Positions 41,892-50,398 of a stretch of 64,000 nucleotides of DNA are shown here, one piece after another. Each line of letters begins with the position of its first letter. Position 1 is the stretch's first letter. Both the position numbers and the translations under genes were made by a program. The notes below the pieces were generated by a model. The model saw nothing but the letters and a program-made list of their open reading frames with translations, did no database searches and was not told the origin of the DNA. This DNA is from DATADD01 sp046262355 (GTDB taxonomy: Bacteria > Actinomycetota > CADDZG01 > WHSQ01), in assembly GCA_046262355.1 (NCBI GenBank), contig JBHEMX010000093.1:1-64000 (forward strand), written 5' to 3'.

Positions 41892-42578
41892 ATGAGTGCC
41901 ACGGCGCGCCGCACGTCGCTCGAAACCTCGGTTGGGAGGTTATCGGCAGCCTTTGACGGTCCCGATGACGCGGATGCCCTGGTGGTCTTGGCGCACGGCG
42001 CCGGGGCGCGCCTCGACGGCGAGTTCATGTCGACCGTCGCAGAGGGCCTCGGACGCCGTTCGATGCTCGTGTGCCGCTTCAACTTCCTCTACGCCGAGCA
42101 GGATCGCAAGGGGCCTGATCGTGGGCCGATCCTGGAGGACACCTGGCGCGCCGTGCTCGAGGCGCTCGCCGACGTGGCGCGCGACAAGTCCCTAATCCTC
42201 GGCGGCAAGTCGATGGGGGGAAGGATCGCGTCACACGTCGTCGCCGACGGAGCGACCGCGGACGGGCTTGTCTTCCTCGGCTATCCCCTGCATCCTCCGG
42301 GCAAGCCCGGGCGTCTGCGAGACGAGCACCTCGCGCGCATCCCGGTGCCGATGCTGTTCGTCGAGGGCACGCGCGACCCCTTCTGCCCGCTCGAGACGCT
42401 GCACGCCGTGCTGCAGCGCCTCGAGGCCGACGCCGAGGTCGCGCCGATTGACGGCGGAGACCACTCGTTCAAGGTGCGGCGCTCCTCCGGGCGCACGACT
42501 CAACAGGCATGGCGAGAGGTCACCGACGCGGCGGCAGCATGGATCGAGGCCCGCATCGAGCGGCCTCGGGCCTCATGA
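41892..42578 (+). CDS. alpha/beta-fold hydrolase (KANL3/Tex30-like)
   Basis: 228 residues. Strand and oxyanion region VVLAHGAGARLDGEFM, nucleophile elbow LGGKSMGGRIAS (G-x-S-x-G), then LGYPLHPPGKP and a C-terminal GGDHSFK with the catalytic His. These match COG3571-type predicted hydrolases; the substrate is unknown. ATG at 41892 (MSATARR) is chosen; TTG at 41862 is in frame but overlaps the divergent promoter. It overlaps the GH15 gene by 4 bases, so the two are probably translated together. Confidence 0.85.
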   Translation: MSATARRTSLETSVGRLSAAFDGPDDADALVVLAHGAGARLDGEFMSTVAEGLGRRSMLVCRFNFLYAEQDRKGPDRGPILEDTWRAVLEALADVARDKSLILGGKSMGGRIASHVVADGATADGLVFLGYPLHPPGKPGRLRDEHLARIPVPMLFVEGTRDPFCPLETLHAVLQRLEADAEVAPIDGGDHSFKVRRSSGRTTQQAWREVTDAAAAWIEARIERPRAS

Positions 42579-44413
42579 CGCGCATCGAGGACTACGCTCT
42601 CATCGGAGACACGCATTCCGCGGGGTTGGTCGGCCTCGACGGTTCGATCGACTGGTTGTGTCTGCCGCGCTTCGATTCCGGGTCGACCTTCGGAGCGCTC
42701 CTCGATCCCCTCAAGGGCGGCCACTGGCAGCTAGTTCCACGCGACCCGTGGGAGTCGCACAGGCGCTATCGAGGCGACACGCTGGTGCTGGAGACGACCT
42801 TCGAGACGGCGTCCGGCTCGGCGGCCGTCGTCGACTGCCTTCCCCTCGAGCAGCACTCGGACCCGTCACGGCCGCGTGAAATCTACCCCTATGAGGTCGT
42901 GGTGCGGATCGTCTCCGGCAAGACGGGCACCCTTAGGTGGGACATGGTGTTCGAGCCCCGTTTCGACTACGGCTACGTCGAGCCGTGGCTCCGGCATGTG
43001 CAGGCCGACGGCGAGAGCGCGGTTGAGGCGGTGGGTGGCCCCGACGCACTCGTTCTGCGCGCCGGCGTTCCTCTTACGATCGAGGACTGTTCGGTGCACG
43101 CTTCGTTCGAGGTGTCCTCCGGGGAAGCCGTTGCTTTCCTCGCGGCCTACCACCCATCCCATGTGAGACCGAACACACCGTTGCGCTCGAGCGACGGCTC
43201 CCTCCTGGTCGAGCTCACCACCGAGTACTGGCAGCGATGGGCGGCGCGCTGCAGCTATGAGGGGCGCTGGAGACAAGCGGTTGTGCGTAGCCTGCTCACG
43301 TTGAAGGCGCTCACGTTCTCGCCCACGGGCGGGATCGTCGCGGCTGCGACGACGTCGCTTCCCGAGGCGCTGGGTGGAGAGCGGAACTGGGACTATCGCT
43401 ATTGCTGGCTGCGCGATGCGACGTACATGCTCGACGTCTTGGTGGAAGAGGGATATACGGCAGAAGCCGTCGAGTGGCGCGACTGGCTGTTGCGCGCCGT
43501 GGCTGGAGATCCCCAGGACATGCAGATCATGTACGGCGTGCGCGGCGAGCGGCGGCTCCTCGAGTATGAGTTGCCGTGGCTCAGCGGATACGAAGACTCG
43601 AGGCCCGTGCGCATCGGCAACGGCGCCGTCGAGCAGTTCCAGCTAGACGTCTACGGAGAGGTCATGGACTCGTTCCACTCGGCGCGCCTCGCCGGGATAG
43701 AGAGCACCGACGAATCCTGGAAGCTGGAGAGGAACATCGTCGACTTCGTGTGCCGGCACTGGCGCGATCCGGACGAGGGCATCTGGGAGGTGCGATCCGG
43801 CCGCCGGCACTTCGTCCACTCGAAGGTGATGGCCTGGGTCGCGCTCGACAGAGCGGTGGTTGCCGTCGAGGACGATGGACTGGAGGGACCGCTCGATCGA
43901 TGGAAGCAGGTGCGGGACGAGATCCGTGCCGACGTGCTTCAGCGGGGCTACAACGAGGCGCGCGCCTGCTTCACGCGCTCGTACGGCTCGCAGGAGCTCG
44001 ATGCGAGCTTGTTGATGCTTCCAATCATCGGTTTCCTGCCCGCCGGTGACGACCGGATGCAACGAACGATCGAGGCGATCGAGAGGGAGCTCGTCGTCGA
44101 CGGGTTCGTTCTTCGATACCGAACGGAGGCCGCGAGCGATGGCCTTCCTGCCGGCGAGGGAACGTTTCTCATGTGCACCTTTTGGCTCGCCAAGTGCCTC
44201 AAGCTCCTCGGGCGCGACGACGACGCGGGGGCGATGTTCGAACGCGTCGTCAACCTCCGCAACGACGTTGGGCTGCTGTCCGAGCAGTACGATGCTCGGC
44301 GAAGACGTCTCGTCGGAAACTTCCCGCAGGCCTTCTCGCACACCGCACTGATCACCACGGCGCTCGCCTTCGAGAGTTCGATGACGTCCGATTACATGAG
44401 GCGCAGCCGCTGA
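42575..44413 (+). CDS. GH15 glucoamylase/trehalase-like glycoside hydrolase
   Basis: 612 residues. N-terminal beta domain opens MTRIEDYALIGDTHSAGLVGLDGSIDWLCLPRFDS, the usual start of the actinobacterial GH15 group. The (alpha/alpha)6 catalytic part shows NWDYRYCWLRDATYML, IMYGVRGERRLLEYELPWLSGY and NGAVEQFQLDVYGEVMDS. Mycobacterial relatives hydrolyse trehalose, while others act on alpha-glucans; the specificity here is undetermined. No signal peptide, so intracellular. ATG at 42575 overlaps the preceding stop by 4 bases. The selenoprotein gene begins 26 bases downstream. Confidence 0.92.
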   Translation: MTRIEDYALIGDTHSAGLVGLDGSIDWLCLPRFDSGSTFGALLDPLKGGHWQLVPRDPWESHRRYRGDTLVLETTFETASGSAAVVDCLPLEQHSDPSRPREIYPYEVVVRIVSGKTGTLRWDMVFEPRFDYGYVEPWLRHVQADGESAVEAVGGPDALVLRAGVPLTIEDCSVHASFEVSSGEAVAFLAAYHPSHVRPNTPLRSSDGSLLVELTTEYWQRWAARCSYEGRWRQAVVRSLLTLKALTFSPTGGIVAAATTSLPEALGGERNWDYRYCWLRDATYMLDVLVEEGYTAEAVEWRDWLLRAVAGDPQDMQIMYGVRGERRLLEYELPWLSGYEDSRPVRIGNGAVEQFQLDVYGEVMDSFHSARLAGIESTDESWKLERNIVDFVCRHWRDPDEGIWEVRSGRRHFVHSKVMAWVALDRAVVAVEDDGLEGPLDRWKQVRDEIRADVLQRGYNEARACFTRSYGSQELDASLLMLPIIGFLPAGDDRMQRTIEAIERELVVDGFVLRYRTEAASDGLPAGEGTFLMCTFWLAKCLKLLGRDDDAGAMFERVVNLRNDVGLLSEQYDARRRRLVGNFPQAFSHTALITTALAFESSMTSDYMRRSR

Positions 44414-44439
44414 GGCCCGGCCGCCGGTAGACTGCTCTC

Positions 44440-44676
44440 GTGAAGGTCGCCATCGAGTACTGCACGCGGTGAGGCTACGCGCCTAGAGCCGTCGGTCTGA
44501 CGGAGAGAATGCTCGAGGAGTTCGAGCGCGACATCTCCCAGCTCACCCTCGTTCCGGGCACCGGGGGTGTCTTCGAGGTGACCGTCGATGGGGACCTCGT
44601 CTCGTCCAAGAAGGCGACCGGAAGACACGCCGAGATCGACGACATCCTAGCTTCTGTGAGGGCGCGCTCGAGCTGA
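44440..44676 (+). CDS. SelW/SelT/SelH-family selenoprotein (UGA = Sec at codon 11)
   Basis: Reading TGA at 44470-44472 as selenocysteine gives 78 residues: VKVAIEYCTRU, then GYAPRAVGLTERMLEEFE, LTLVPGTGGVFEVTVDG and SKKATGRHAEIDDILA, to TGA at 44674. This is a thioredoxin-like Rdx-family protein: cysteine homologues have CxxC at this place and share the LVPGTGGVFxVTVDG segment. The redox motif here is C8-T-R-U11. The frame is open and protein-like on both sides of the single UGA, and a hairpin with a GG-starting loop lies 16 bases after it. The start is GTG at 44440, 26 bases after the GH15 gene. No selA, selB, selD or tRNA-Sec lies in the window. Confidence 0.85.
44489..44503 (+). promoter_or_regulatory. 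candidate bacterial SECIS hairpin
   Basis: CCGTC (44489-44493) pairs with GACGG (44499-44503), leaving a 5-base loop GGTCT. The loop opens with G and starts 21 bases after the last base of UGA. Bacterial SECIS elements require a small apical loop with a G in its first positions, roughly 16-37 bases after UGA, so this fits. The stem is short (5 bp), as in other relaxed actinobacterial or Gram-positive elements. Confidence 0.6.
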
Positions 44677-44734
44677 GGCTCGGTTCGGTCTCGCCCCGGC
44701 AAGCTTGCCACAGGCCCGGTCTCTGCGGGACGAC

Positions 44735-46081
44735 TCAGCGCAACTGCAGCATCTCTCCGAGATCGAACGCAAGGTCCAGCGACTGGCGTGCATTGAGCCG
44801 TGGATCGCACAGCGACCGGTACCGCTCGGCGAGGTGTTGGTCGAGAACCTCTTCGGCACCCCCGAGGCACTCGGTGACGTCTTCGTGTGTGAACTCGAGG
44901 TGCACTCCTCCCGGAACCGTACCCTCCTGCTGGTGAACGGCGAAGAAGCCCTTCAACTCGGCGAGGATGTCGTCGAAGCGGCGGGTCTTGCGTCCGGAGC
45001 GCGTCGAGAACGTATTGCCGTGCATCGGGTCACACGTCCATACGACCTGTCGTCGACCGTCGGCGACGGCGCGTACCAGCCCCGGCAGAACCTCCTCGAC
45101 CCGATCGGAACCGAGCCGCGCGACGAACATGAGCCGCCCCGGCTCTCGTTGAGGGTCCAACCGCTCGCACAGCTCGACCACCTCGTCGGCGCTTGCCCCG
45201 GGCCCGACCTTGCACGCGATGGGGTTGCGGATCCCCGAGAGGAACTCGATGTGGGCTCCGTCGACCTGGCGTGTCCTTTCGCCGGCCCACAGCAGGTGCG
45301 CGGAGCAGCAGTACCACTCTCCGGAGAGGCTGTCGCGGCGCGTGAGGGCTTCCTCGAAGCCCAGCAGCAACGCCTCGTGCGAGGTGAAGAAGTCGACCTC
45401 GTGGATCGGCGATCCCTCGTGGAGGTCGACCCCACAAGCCGCCATGAAGCGAAGCGCCCGGTCTATCTGACGGGCTATCGCCTCGTAACGTTGCCCTTGC
45501 TTGCTGGCCGCGACGAACTCTTGGTTCCACACGTGGATCTGACGCAGGTCGGCGAAGCCGCCCTTGGTGAAGGCCCTTATGAGGTTGAGGGTGGACGCGG
45601 CCTGGTGGTAGGCGCGCACGAGCCTGTGCGGGTCGGCTCGGCGCGCCCCCTCCTCGAAGGGAGCGTCGTTGACCGCATGACCCCTGAACACAGGCAGCTC
45701 GGCGTCTCCGACGCGCTCCCGGGCGTTGGAGCGAGGCTTAGCGAACTGCCCGGCGATCCTGCCGACCTTCACGACGGGGAGACCGCCTGCGTACGTGAGG
45801 ATCACCGCCATCTGCAGGATCACCTTGAGCTTGTCCCTGATGGAGTCGGCCGAGAAGTCGTCGAAGCCCTCCGCGCAGTCGCCGGCTTGGAGCAGGAACG
45901 CCTCGCCCTGCGCCACCTCCGCCAGGGCGCGCCGCAGCCTTCGAGCCTCGCCTGCGAAGACGAGAGGCGGCAACCTGCGGAGCTCTTCCAGCACCACTTC
46001 GAGCTCGGCAGCATCGGGCCACTCGGGCTGCTGCGCCGCGGGGCGGCTCCGCCACGATTCGGGGGACCATGTTTGGCTCAC
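44735..46081 (-). CDS. aroG: 3-deoxy-7-phosphoheptulonate synthase, class II
   Basis: 448 residues. First step of the shikimate pathway (PEP plus erythrose-4-phosphate), of the plant/mycobacterial class II type. Family motifs: LQAGDCAEGFDDF, VKVGRIAGQFAKPRS, WYCCSAHLLWAGERTRQ, CKVGPGAS and WTCDPMHGNTFST. GTG at 46081 (VSQTWSPESW) is preferred; an upstream frame to 46201 has no family character and overlaps the divergent gene. It ends 58 bases from the selenoprotein gene, tail to tail, and is divergent from the threonine dehydratase. Confidence 0.95.
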   Translation of the reverse strand: MSQTWSPESWRSRPAAQQPEWPDAAELEVVLEELRRLPPLVFAGEARRLRRALAEVAQGEAFLLQAGDCAEGFDDFSADSIRDKLKVILQMAVILTYAGGLPVVKVGRIAGQFAKPRSNARERVGDAELPVFRGHAVNDAPFEEGARRADPHRLVRAYHQAASTLNLIRAFTKGGFADLRQIHVWNQEFVAASKQGQRYEAIARQIDRALRFMAACGVDLHEGSPIHEVDFFTSHEALLLGFEEALTRRDSLSGEWYCCSAHLLWAGERTRQVDGAHIEFLSGIRNPIACKVGPGASADEVVELCERLDPQREPGRLMFVARLGSDRVEEVLPGLVRAVADGRRQVVWTCDPMHGNTFSTRSGRKTRRFDDILAELKGFFAVHQQEGTVPGGVHLEFTHEDVTECLGGAEEVLDQHLAERYRSLCDPRLNARQSLDLAFDLGEMLQLR

Positions 46082-46142
46082 GCGTCTCGCTCCAAGGAAG
46101 GGCCGTTCATGGCACCATGCTGGCGTGGGAACGGAGAAGCTC

Positions 46143-47342
46143 GTGAGTCTAGCCGACATCCAGGAGGCTCGGCAGAGGCTCGCAGGCGTTGCCGTGCGCA
46201 CCCCGCTGGACCGCTCCCGAGCGCTGTCGGATCGCGTGGGGGGGACCGTTTACATCAAGTGCGAGAACCTCCAGCGCACGGGATCGTTCAAGACGCGCGG
46301 CGCCTACAACCGCATCAGCAGGTTGGACGAGTCGGAGCGGGCGGCTGGTGTCGTGGCGGCATCGGCCGGCAATCACGCGCAAGGTGTTGCGCTCGCGGCG
46401 TCACTCTCGGACATCTCGTCGATCGTGTTCATGCCGGAGGCTGCACCGCTGCCCAAGATCGAGGCCACCAAGCGCTACGGCGCGCAGGTGATCCTCACCG
46501 GCAAGGACTTCGGAGCTGCGGTGGCGGCGGCGACCGAGCATGCACGCGGATGCGGCTCGGTCTTCGTGCACCCCTACGAGCACCCGCACATCATCGCGGG
46601 ACAGGGCACGGTGGGGTGCGAGATCGTCGAGGAGACCGACGACGTCGGGACGATCATCGTGCCGCTCGGCGGAGGAGGGCTCATCTCCGGCATCGCCGTC
46701 GCGGTCAGGGCGTTGGCCGGTTCCGTGCGCATCGTCGGCGTGCAAGCGAAGGGCGCGGCCTCCTTCCCTCCATCTCTCGCCGCAGGAAAGCCCGTAGCGC
46801 TGTCGCAGATGTCTACGATCGCCGACGGGATCGCGACCAACTCTCCGGGAGAGCTCACATTCGCACACGTCAGCTCACTCGTCGACGAGGTCGTGTGCGT
46901 GAGCGACGAGGCGATCGCGGAGGCTCTCGTTTTCGCGGCCGAGCGCATGAAGATGGTCCTCGAGCCCGCCGGCGCGGCGGGCGTAGCAGCGGTGTTGCAG
47001 AACCTCGGGAATCTCGTTTCGCCCGTCGTCGTGGTGCTGTCGGGCGGCAACATCGATCCGCTGCTGCTGCTGCGCGTGATCCGCTTCGGCCTGAGTGCCT
47101 CCGGACGCTATTTCGCCTTCCATACCCGCATCGACGATCGCCCCGGCGCGCTGCACAGATTGATCGGATGCATCGCCGAGCTGGGGGCGAACATCGTCGG
47201 GGTCGAGCATCATCGAGAAGGGGTTGGTGTGGAGCTCGGCGAGGTCGAGGTGACGCTGCAGGTGGAGACGAAGGGACCCGATCACATCGGGGAGCTCGTC
47301 GAGCGGCTCACCTCTGAGGATTACGTGATCCGGCGCCTATAG
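46143..47342 (+). CDS. ilvA: threonine ammonia-lyase (dehydratase) with ACT domain
   Basis: 399 residues. PLP enzyme deaminating threonine to 2-oxobutanoate, the first step to isoleucine. The PLP lysine is in QRTGSFKTRGAYN, the phosphate-binding Gly loop is PLGGGGLISG, and a serine/Gly C-terminal PLP contact is VVVLSGGNIDP. An ACT domain (about 325-399; RIDDRPGALHRLIGCIAELG) suggests amino-acid control. GTG at 46143 has GGAG 6 bases upstream; GTG at 46125 is also possible. The last 35 bases overlap the 3' end of the histidine kinase gene on the other strand. Confidence 0.93.
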   Translation: MSLADIQEARQRLAGVAVRTPLDRSRALSDRVGGTVYIKCENLQRTGSFKTRGAYNRISRLDESERAAGVVAASAGNHAQGVALAASLSDISSIVFMPEAAPLPKIEATKRYGAQVILTGKDFGAAVAAATEHARGCGSVFVHPYEHPHIIAGQGTVGCEIVEETDDVGTIIVPLGGGGLISGIAVAVRALAGSVRIVGVQAKGAASFPPSLAAGKPVALSQMSTIADGIATNSPGELTFAHVSSLVDEVVCVSDEAIAEALVFAAERMKMVLEPAGAAGVAAVLQNLGNLVSPVVVVLSGGNIDPLLLLRVIRFGLSASGRYFAFHTRIDDRPGALHRLIGCIAELGANIVGVEHHREGVGVELGEVEVTLQVETKGPDHIGELVERLTSEDYVIRRL

Positions 47343-49947
47343 TCGGTTCCGCGCGCGTCACCTCGAGCATGTCCTCGACAGCGTGCAGGAGCTTGACCGC
47401 GGTGAAGGGTTTCTCCAGGAAGGACACGTGCGGCTCGTCGAACTCGTGCGCACCCACCGCCTGATCCGTGTACCCGGACATGAAGATCGTGCCGAAGCGC
47501 TCCTTGCTCTGACTCAGCCACCTCATCAGTTCCTGGCCCGACATGTGCGGCATGATCACGTCGCTCAACAAGAGGTGAAGCGTCTGGATGCCGTCGCTGA
47601 GCTCGAGCGCCTCCTTGCCCGAACGCGCGGTCAGCACGTCGTAGCCGTGGGCCGAGAGGATACGGTGGGCAAGCTCACGCACCGAGTCCTCGTCCTCCAC
47701 GACCAGGATGGTCTCTCCGTTGCCGCGCCGCGGCGCGCTCCGGTCCTCGTGGACCACTTGGTGCTCATCGGTGATCGGCAGATAGATGTTGAACGTCGTT
47801 CCGTCGCCGATCTCGGATCTCACGGTGATGCAACCCTTGGACTCCTGCACGATCGCATAGACGGTCGCGAGCCCGAGGCCGGTTCCCTCCTGCTGTGGCT
47901 TGGTTGTGAAGAAGGGCTCGAAGATGTGCGCGAGCACGTCGTCGGTCATCCCGCTCCCCGTGTCGCTTACCGCAAGCCTCACATACGGACCAGGCCGCAC
48001 GCGGTGCTGGCGCGCGAAGTACTCGTCGGCGGATGCGTTCGATGTGTCGAGAGACAGCGTTCCGCCGCCGGGCATCGCATCCCTCGCATTGACCGCGAGA
48101 TTCATCAGGACCTGTTCCATCTGCCCTGGATCGATCTTGGTCAGGCTGAGATCGGTAGCGAGCCTCGTCTCGAGCTTGATGTCCTCTCCGATCGTGCGGC
48201 GCAGGAGCTTCTCCAGCCCCAGGACGAGCTGGTTCGCATCCACGATCTGTGGTTCGACGTTCTCTCTGCGGCTGAACAGGAGAAGCTGGCGAACGAGGCC
48301 GACCGCGCTGTCGCCGGCCTTGCGGATGCGCTCGACGTCATCGCGCAGGGCGCTCGATTCATCGAGGTCCTCCGCAAGGAAGTTCGCGTAGTTGATGATG
48401 ACGGCAAGGAGGTTGTTGAAGTCGTGTGCAACGCCGCCCGCGAGGCGGCCGAGAGCTTCCATCTTCTGCGACTGATGAAGTTGCTGCTCGAGCTCCGCCC
48501 TCTTCGCCTCGGCCGCCATGCGCTCTGTGATGTTTCGGGCGATCGTCGCGATCCCTGTGACGCACCCCTCGCGGTCTTTGATCGGAGAGGTAGTCAGCGA
48601 CACGTGGATCCGTTCCCCGTTCTTCGTCACGCGCACGGTCTCGTAGTAGCTGAGGGATCTGCCGCGCTGCAACCGCTCGAGTATGGTCGAGACCTCGCTC
48701 GATTGCTCGGGAGGAACGAGCATGGAACCGTGAGCCCCGACGGCCTCCTCCTGTGAGTAGCCGAAGATACGCTGAGCTCCTGCATTCCAGCTCGTTATCA
48801 CGCCGTCGAGACTCTCTCCGACGATCGCATCGTCTGAGGACCGAACGAGGGACGCGAGCTGGGCGACCGTAGCCTCGGCGTGCTTTCGTTCGCTGATGTC
48901 TCGGAGGTACGCGGTGAAGAACGTTCTGCCTGCGAGGTTAACGCGATTGATGGACAGCTCCACGGGGAACTCGCCGCCGTCGGACCGCATGCCGACCAGC
49001 TCGACGGTTCGTCCCAGGATCGTCGACCCGCCGGTCTCCCGCAGGCGATCGATCGCATCGATGCACCGCCCCCGCAGCGCCGGAGGGACGATGAGGTCGC
49101 CGATGCGCTGGTCGATCACATCCGCCCGCTCGTAGCCGAAGGTCTTCTCGGCCGCGGAGTTGAAGTCGATCACCCGCCCGTCCTCGTCGACGGTGATGAT
49201 CGGGTCGAGCGCGGCCTCGAGGATCGCCACCTTGAGCTCCTCCGTCGCCCGCCGCCCGATGGCGGCCGCTGCGCGCTGTCGCTGGAGTTGCTGCTCCATC
49301 TGCTTTCGTCGCATGAACTGACCGAACTGACTCCCCATCAGCGTCAGCGCGCGCAGCAGCTGCGGCCCCGGCTCTCTCGCCGAGCGGCTCAGGAGCTCGA
49401 TCACTCCGAGGGCGGACGAGTCCGCGACTATCGGGACCGCCACTGCTCCGTGGAGCCCGTCGGTCCCGGCGGCCCGGGCGCGCGCGCAGCTCGGATCTCG
49501 AGCCGCGTCGTCGATCCACGCCGGCGACGCGTCGGCCCACGCCCGCCCCGGGAGATCCTCGCCGCGCTCGAGCGTGAGCGAGCGAGTCGCCGCCTCGAAC
49601 GACCGCGCGCCGAGGTCCGGCGCATGCCACACATCGTCGCAATGGAGCCTCTCGTCATCGACCACCCAAAGAGCGCCGAGATCCCAGCCGAAGGCTTCAC
49701 AGAGGATGCGTGTGACCTTGTGAGCGGCCGTCCCCGGGGTGGGCGACTCGGCGAGGGCGGTCGTGACGGCATGCTCGACGTCGATCGCGTCCGAGGGAGC
49801 CCCCCCGTCACCCTTGCCTGCCACAGCGGCAGGGCCCCGATCGGCGGCGGCCGCGCGCGTCGCCTGTAGGTAGCCTCTGTGCACGAGCGCGCCGAAACCG
49901 CGCAACTGCCGCGGCATCCTGCCGTCGGTCTTTTCGTTCGAGTCCAT
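47308..49947 (-). CDS. hybrid sensor histidine kinase (GAF-PAS-PAS-HisKA-HATPase-REC)
   Basis: 879 residues, no membrane segment, so cytoplasmic. Order: GAF domain about 50-220, PAS at about 235-355 (AALDPIITVDEDGRVIDFN), second PAS at about 365-480 (SSDDAIVGESLDGVITSWN), HisKA with phospho-His in GGVAHDFNNLLAV, HATPase with NLAVNARDAMPGG and GTGLGLATVYAI, and a C-terminal receiver (LVVEDEDSV, phospho-Asp in LLLSDVIMP, Lys in EKPF). No output domain or separate regulator is adjacent. ATG at 49947 has GGAAGG just upstream; a longer frame begins at 50031. The signal is unknown. Confidence 0.93.
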   Translation of the reverse strand: MDSNEKTDGRMPRQLRGFGALVHRGYLQATRAAAADRGPAAVAGKGDGGAPSDAIDVEHAVTTALAESPTPGTAAHKVTRILCEAFGWDLGALWVVDDERLHCDDVWHAPDLGARSFEAATRSLTLERGEDLPGRAWADASPAWIDDAARDPSCARARAAGTDGLHGAVAVPIVADSSALGVIELLSRSAREPGPQLLRALTLMGSQFGQFMRRKQMEQQLQRQRAAAAIGRRATEELKVAILEAALDPIITVDEDGRVIDFNSAAEKTFGYERADVIDQRIGDLIVPPALRGRCIDAIDRLRETGGSTILGRTVELVGMRSDGGEFPVELSINRVNLAGRTFFTAYLRDISERKHAEATVAQLASLVRSSDDAIVGESLDGVITSWNAGAQRIFGYSQEEAVGAHGSMLVPPEQSSEVSTILERLQRGRSLSYYETVRVTKNGERIHVSLTTSPIKDREGCVTGIATIARNITERMAAEAKRAELEQQLHQSQKMEALGRLAGGVAHDFNNLLAVIINYANFLAEDLDESSALRDDVERIRKAGDSAVGLVRQLLLFSRRENVEPQIVDANQLVLGLEKLLRRTIGEDIKLETRLATDLSLTKIDPGQMEQVLMNLAVNARDAMPGGGTLSLDTSNASADEYFARQHRVRPGPYVRLAVSDTGSGMTDDVLAHIFEPFFTTKPQQEGTGLGLATVYAIVQESKGCITVRSEIGDGTTFNIYLPITDEHQVVHEDRSAPRRGNGETILVVEDEDSVRELAHRILSAHGYDVLTARSGKEALELSDGIQTLHLLLSDVIMPHMSGQELMRWLSQSKERFGTIFMSGYTDQAVGAHEFDEPHVSFLEKPFTAVKLLHAVEDMLEVTRAEPTIGAGSRNPQR

Positions 49948-50393
49948 CGTCCCTTCCGAAGTCAGAGCCTTCGGAGGTCCAGTCGTCGCCTGGAAGCCCC
50001 CCTGACCCGTTTCCCTCTTTCCCTCAGGCATGAGAATCCGCCAAACGAGGGAGTCGAGGGAATCCCTCGAAAGGGGACTTCCGACACCCGATGGAGCCGC
50101 TCGGGCCCAGCGAGTCCTGGTGGGGCGTTCCGGTTGACGTCTTCAGTCAACTGCTGTTAAAGATATCGGCCTACGTTGATTCCAGGGTACTTAAGTTGAT
50201 GCTGCCGAGCCCAAGGCACTTGCGCTGCATACCTCTCGGGTCCCGGTGCGGTGGGCGGCTCGAAGCTGAAGCGCTACGAGCAGCACTACGTGAAACTACG
50301 TTCAGGCGCTCCAGGCCAGGTTCTCAAAGGACTAAAGGACTAGTGGTCTGTCGCGTAAGTACCGAATGCGTCGCTGATTTGCGCGACGGGACA
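49948..50393. other. 446-base gene-free spacer with palindrome and inverted repeat
   Basis: No convincing coding frame. The middle (about 50150-50210) is AT-richer than the surroundings. It holds a 17-base palindrome at 50054-50070 upstream of the histidine kinase gene and an imperfect 60-base inverted repeat at 50339-50398 next to the following gene, each listed separately. Confidence 0.6.
50054..50070. promoter_or_regulatory. operator-like palindrome upstream of the histidine kinase
   Basis: TCGAGGGA (50054-50061), one central A, TCCCTCGA (50063-50070): perfect 8-bp arms. A related GAGGGAG precedes it. It lies about 107 bases upstream of the kinase start, where a regulator or a sigma-related site could act. 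No adjacent DNA-binding regulator is encoded. Confidence 0.4.
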
Positions 50394-50398
50394 CTAGT
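50339..50398. repeat. 60-bp imperfect inverted repeat (possible transposon-end remnant)
   Basis: The arms 50339-50360 and 50377-50398 (22 bases each, spacer 16) match at about 17 of 22 positions when one is reverse-complemented. The ends start ACTAGTG and share an inner GTCGCG core. ACTAGTGGTC also occurs directly twice, at 50339 and 50393. The right arm supplies the stop codon of the minus-strand membrane gene. A solo miniature element or two fused IS ends would look like this; a long terminator is the alternative. Confidence 0.45.

Noticed and set aside
44440..44676. Interpretation of the TGA-containing frame as a pseudogene
   Set aside because: The stop is a single UGA at the exact redox position of a CxxU family, with intact sequence on both sides and a suitable hairpin; decay would not favour that codon and place.
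44705..47317. 870-codon plus-strand open frame
   Set aside because: It runs antisense through the DAHP synthase gene and then out of frame through ilvA; low-complexity Arg/Gly-rich translation.
37477..50125. Shared TGGTGGGGCGT stretch near 37480 and 50113 as an attachment-site pair
   Set aside because: Only 11 bases are identical, and the flanks diverge; expected by chance in GC-rich DNA of this length.
50285..50300. parS-like ACGTGAAAC half site
   Set aside because: Only about 9-10 of 16 positions match the parS consensus; the left half is absent.
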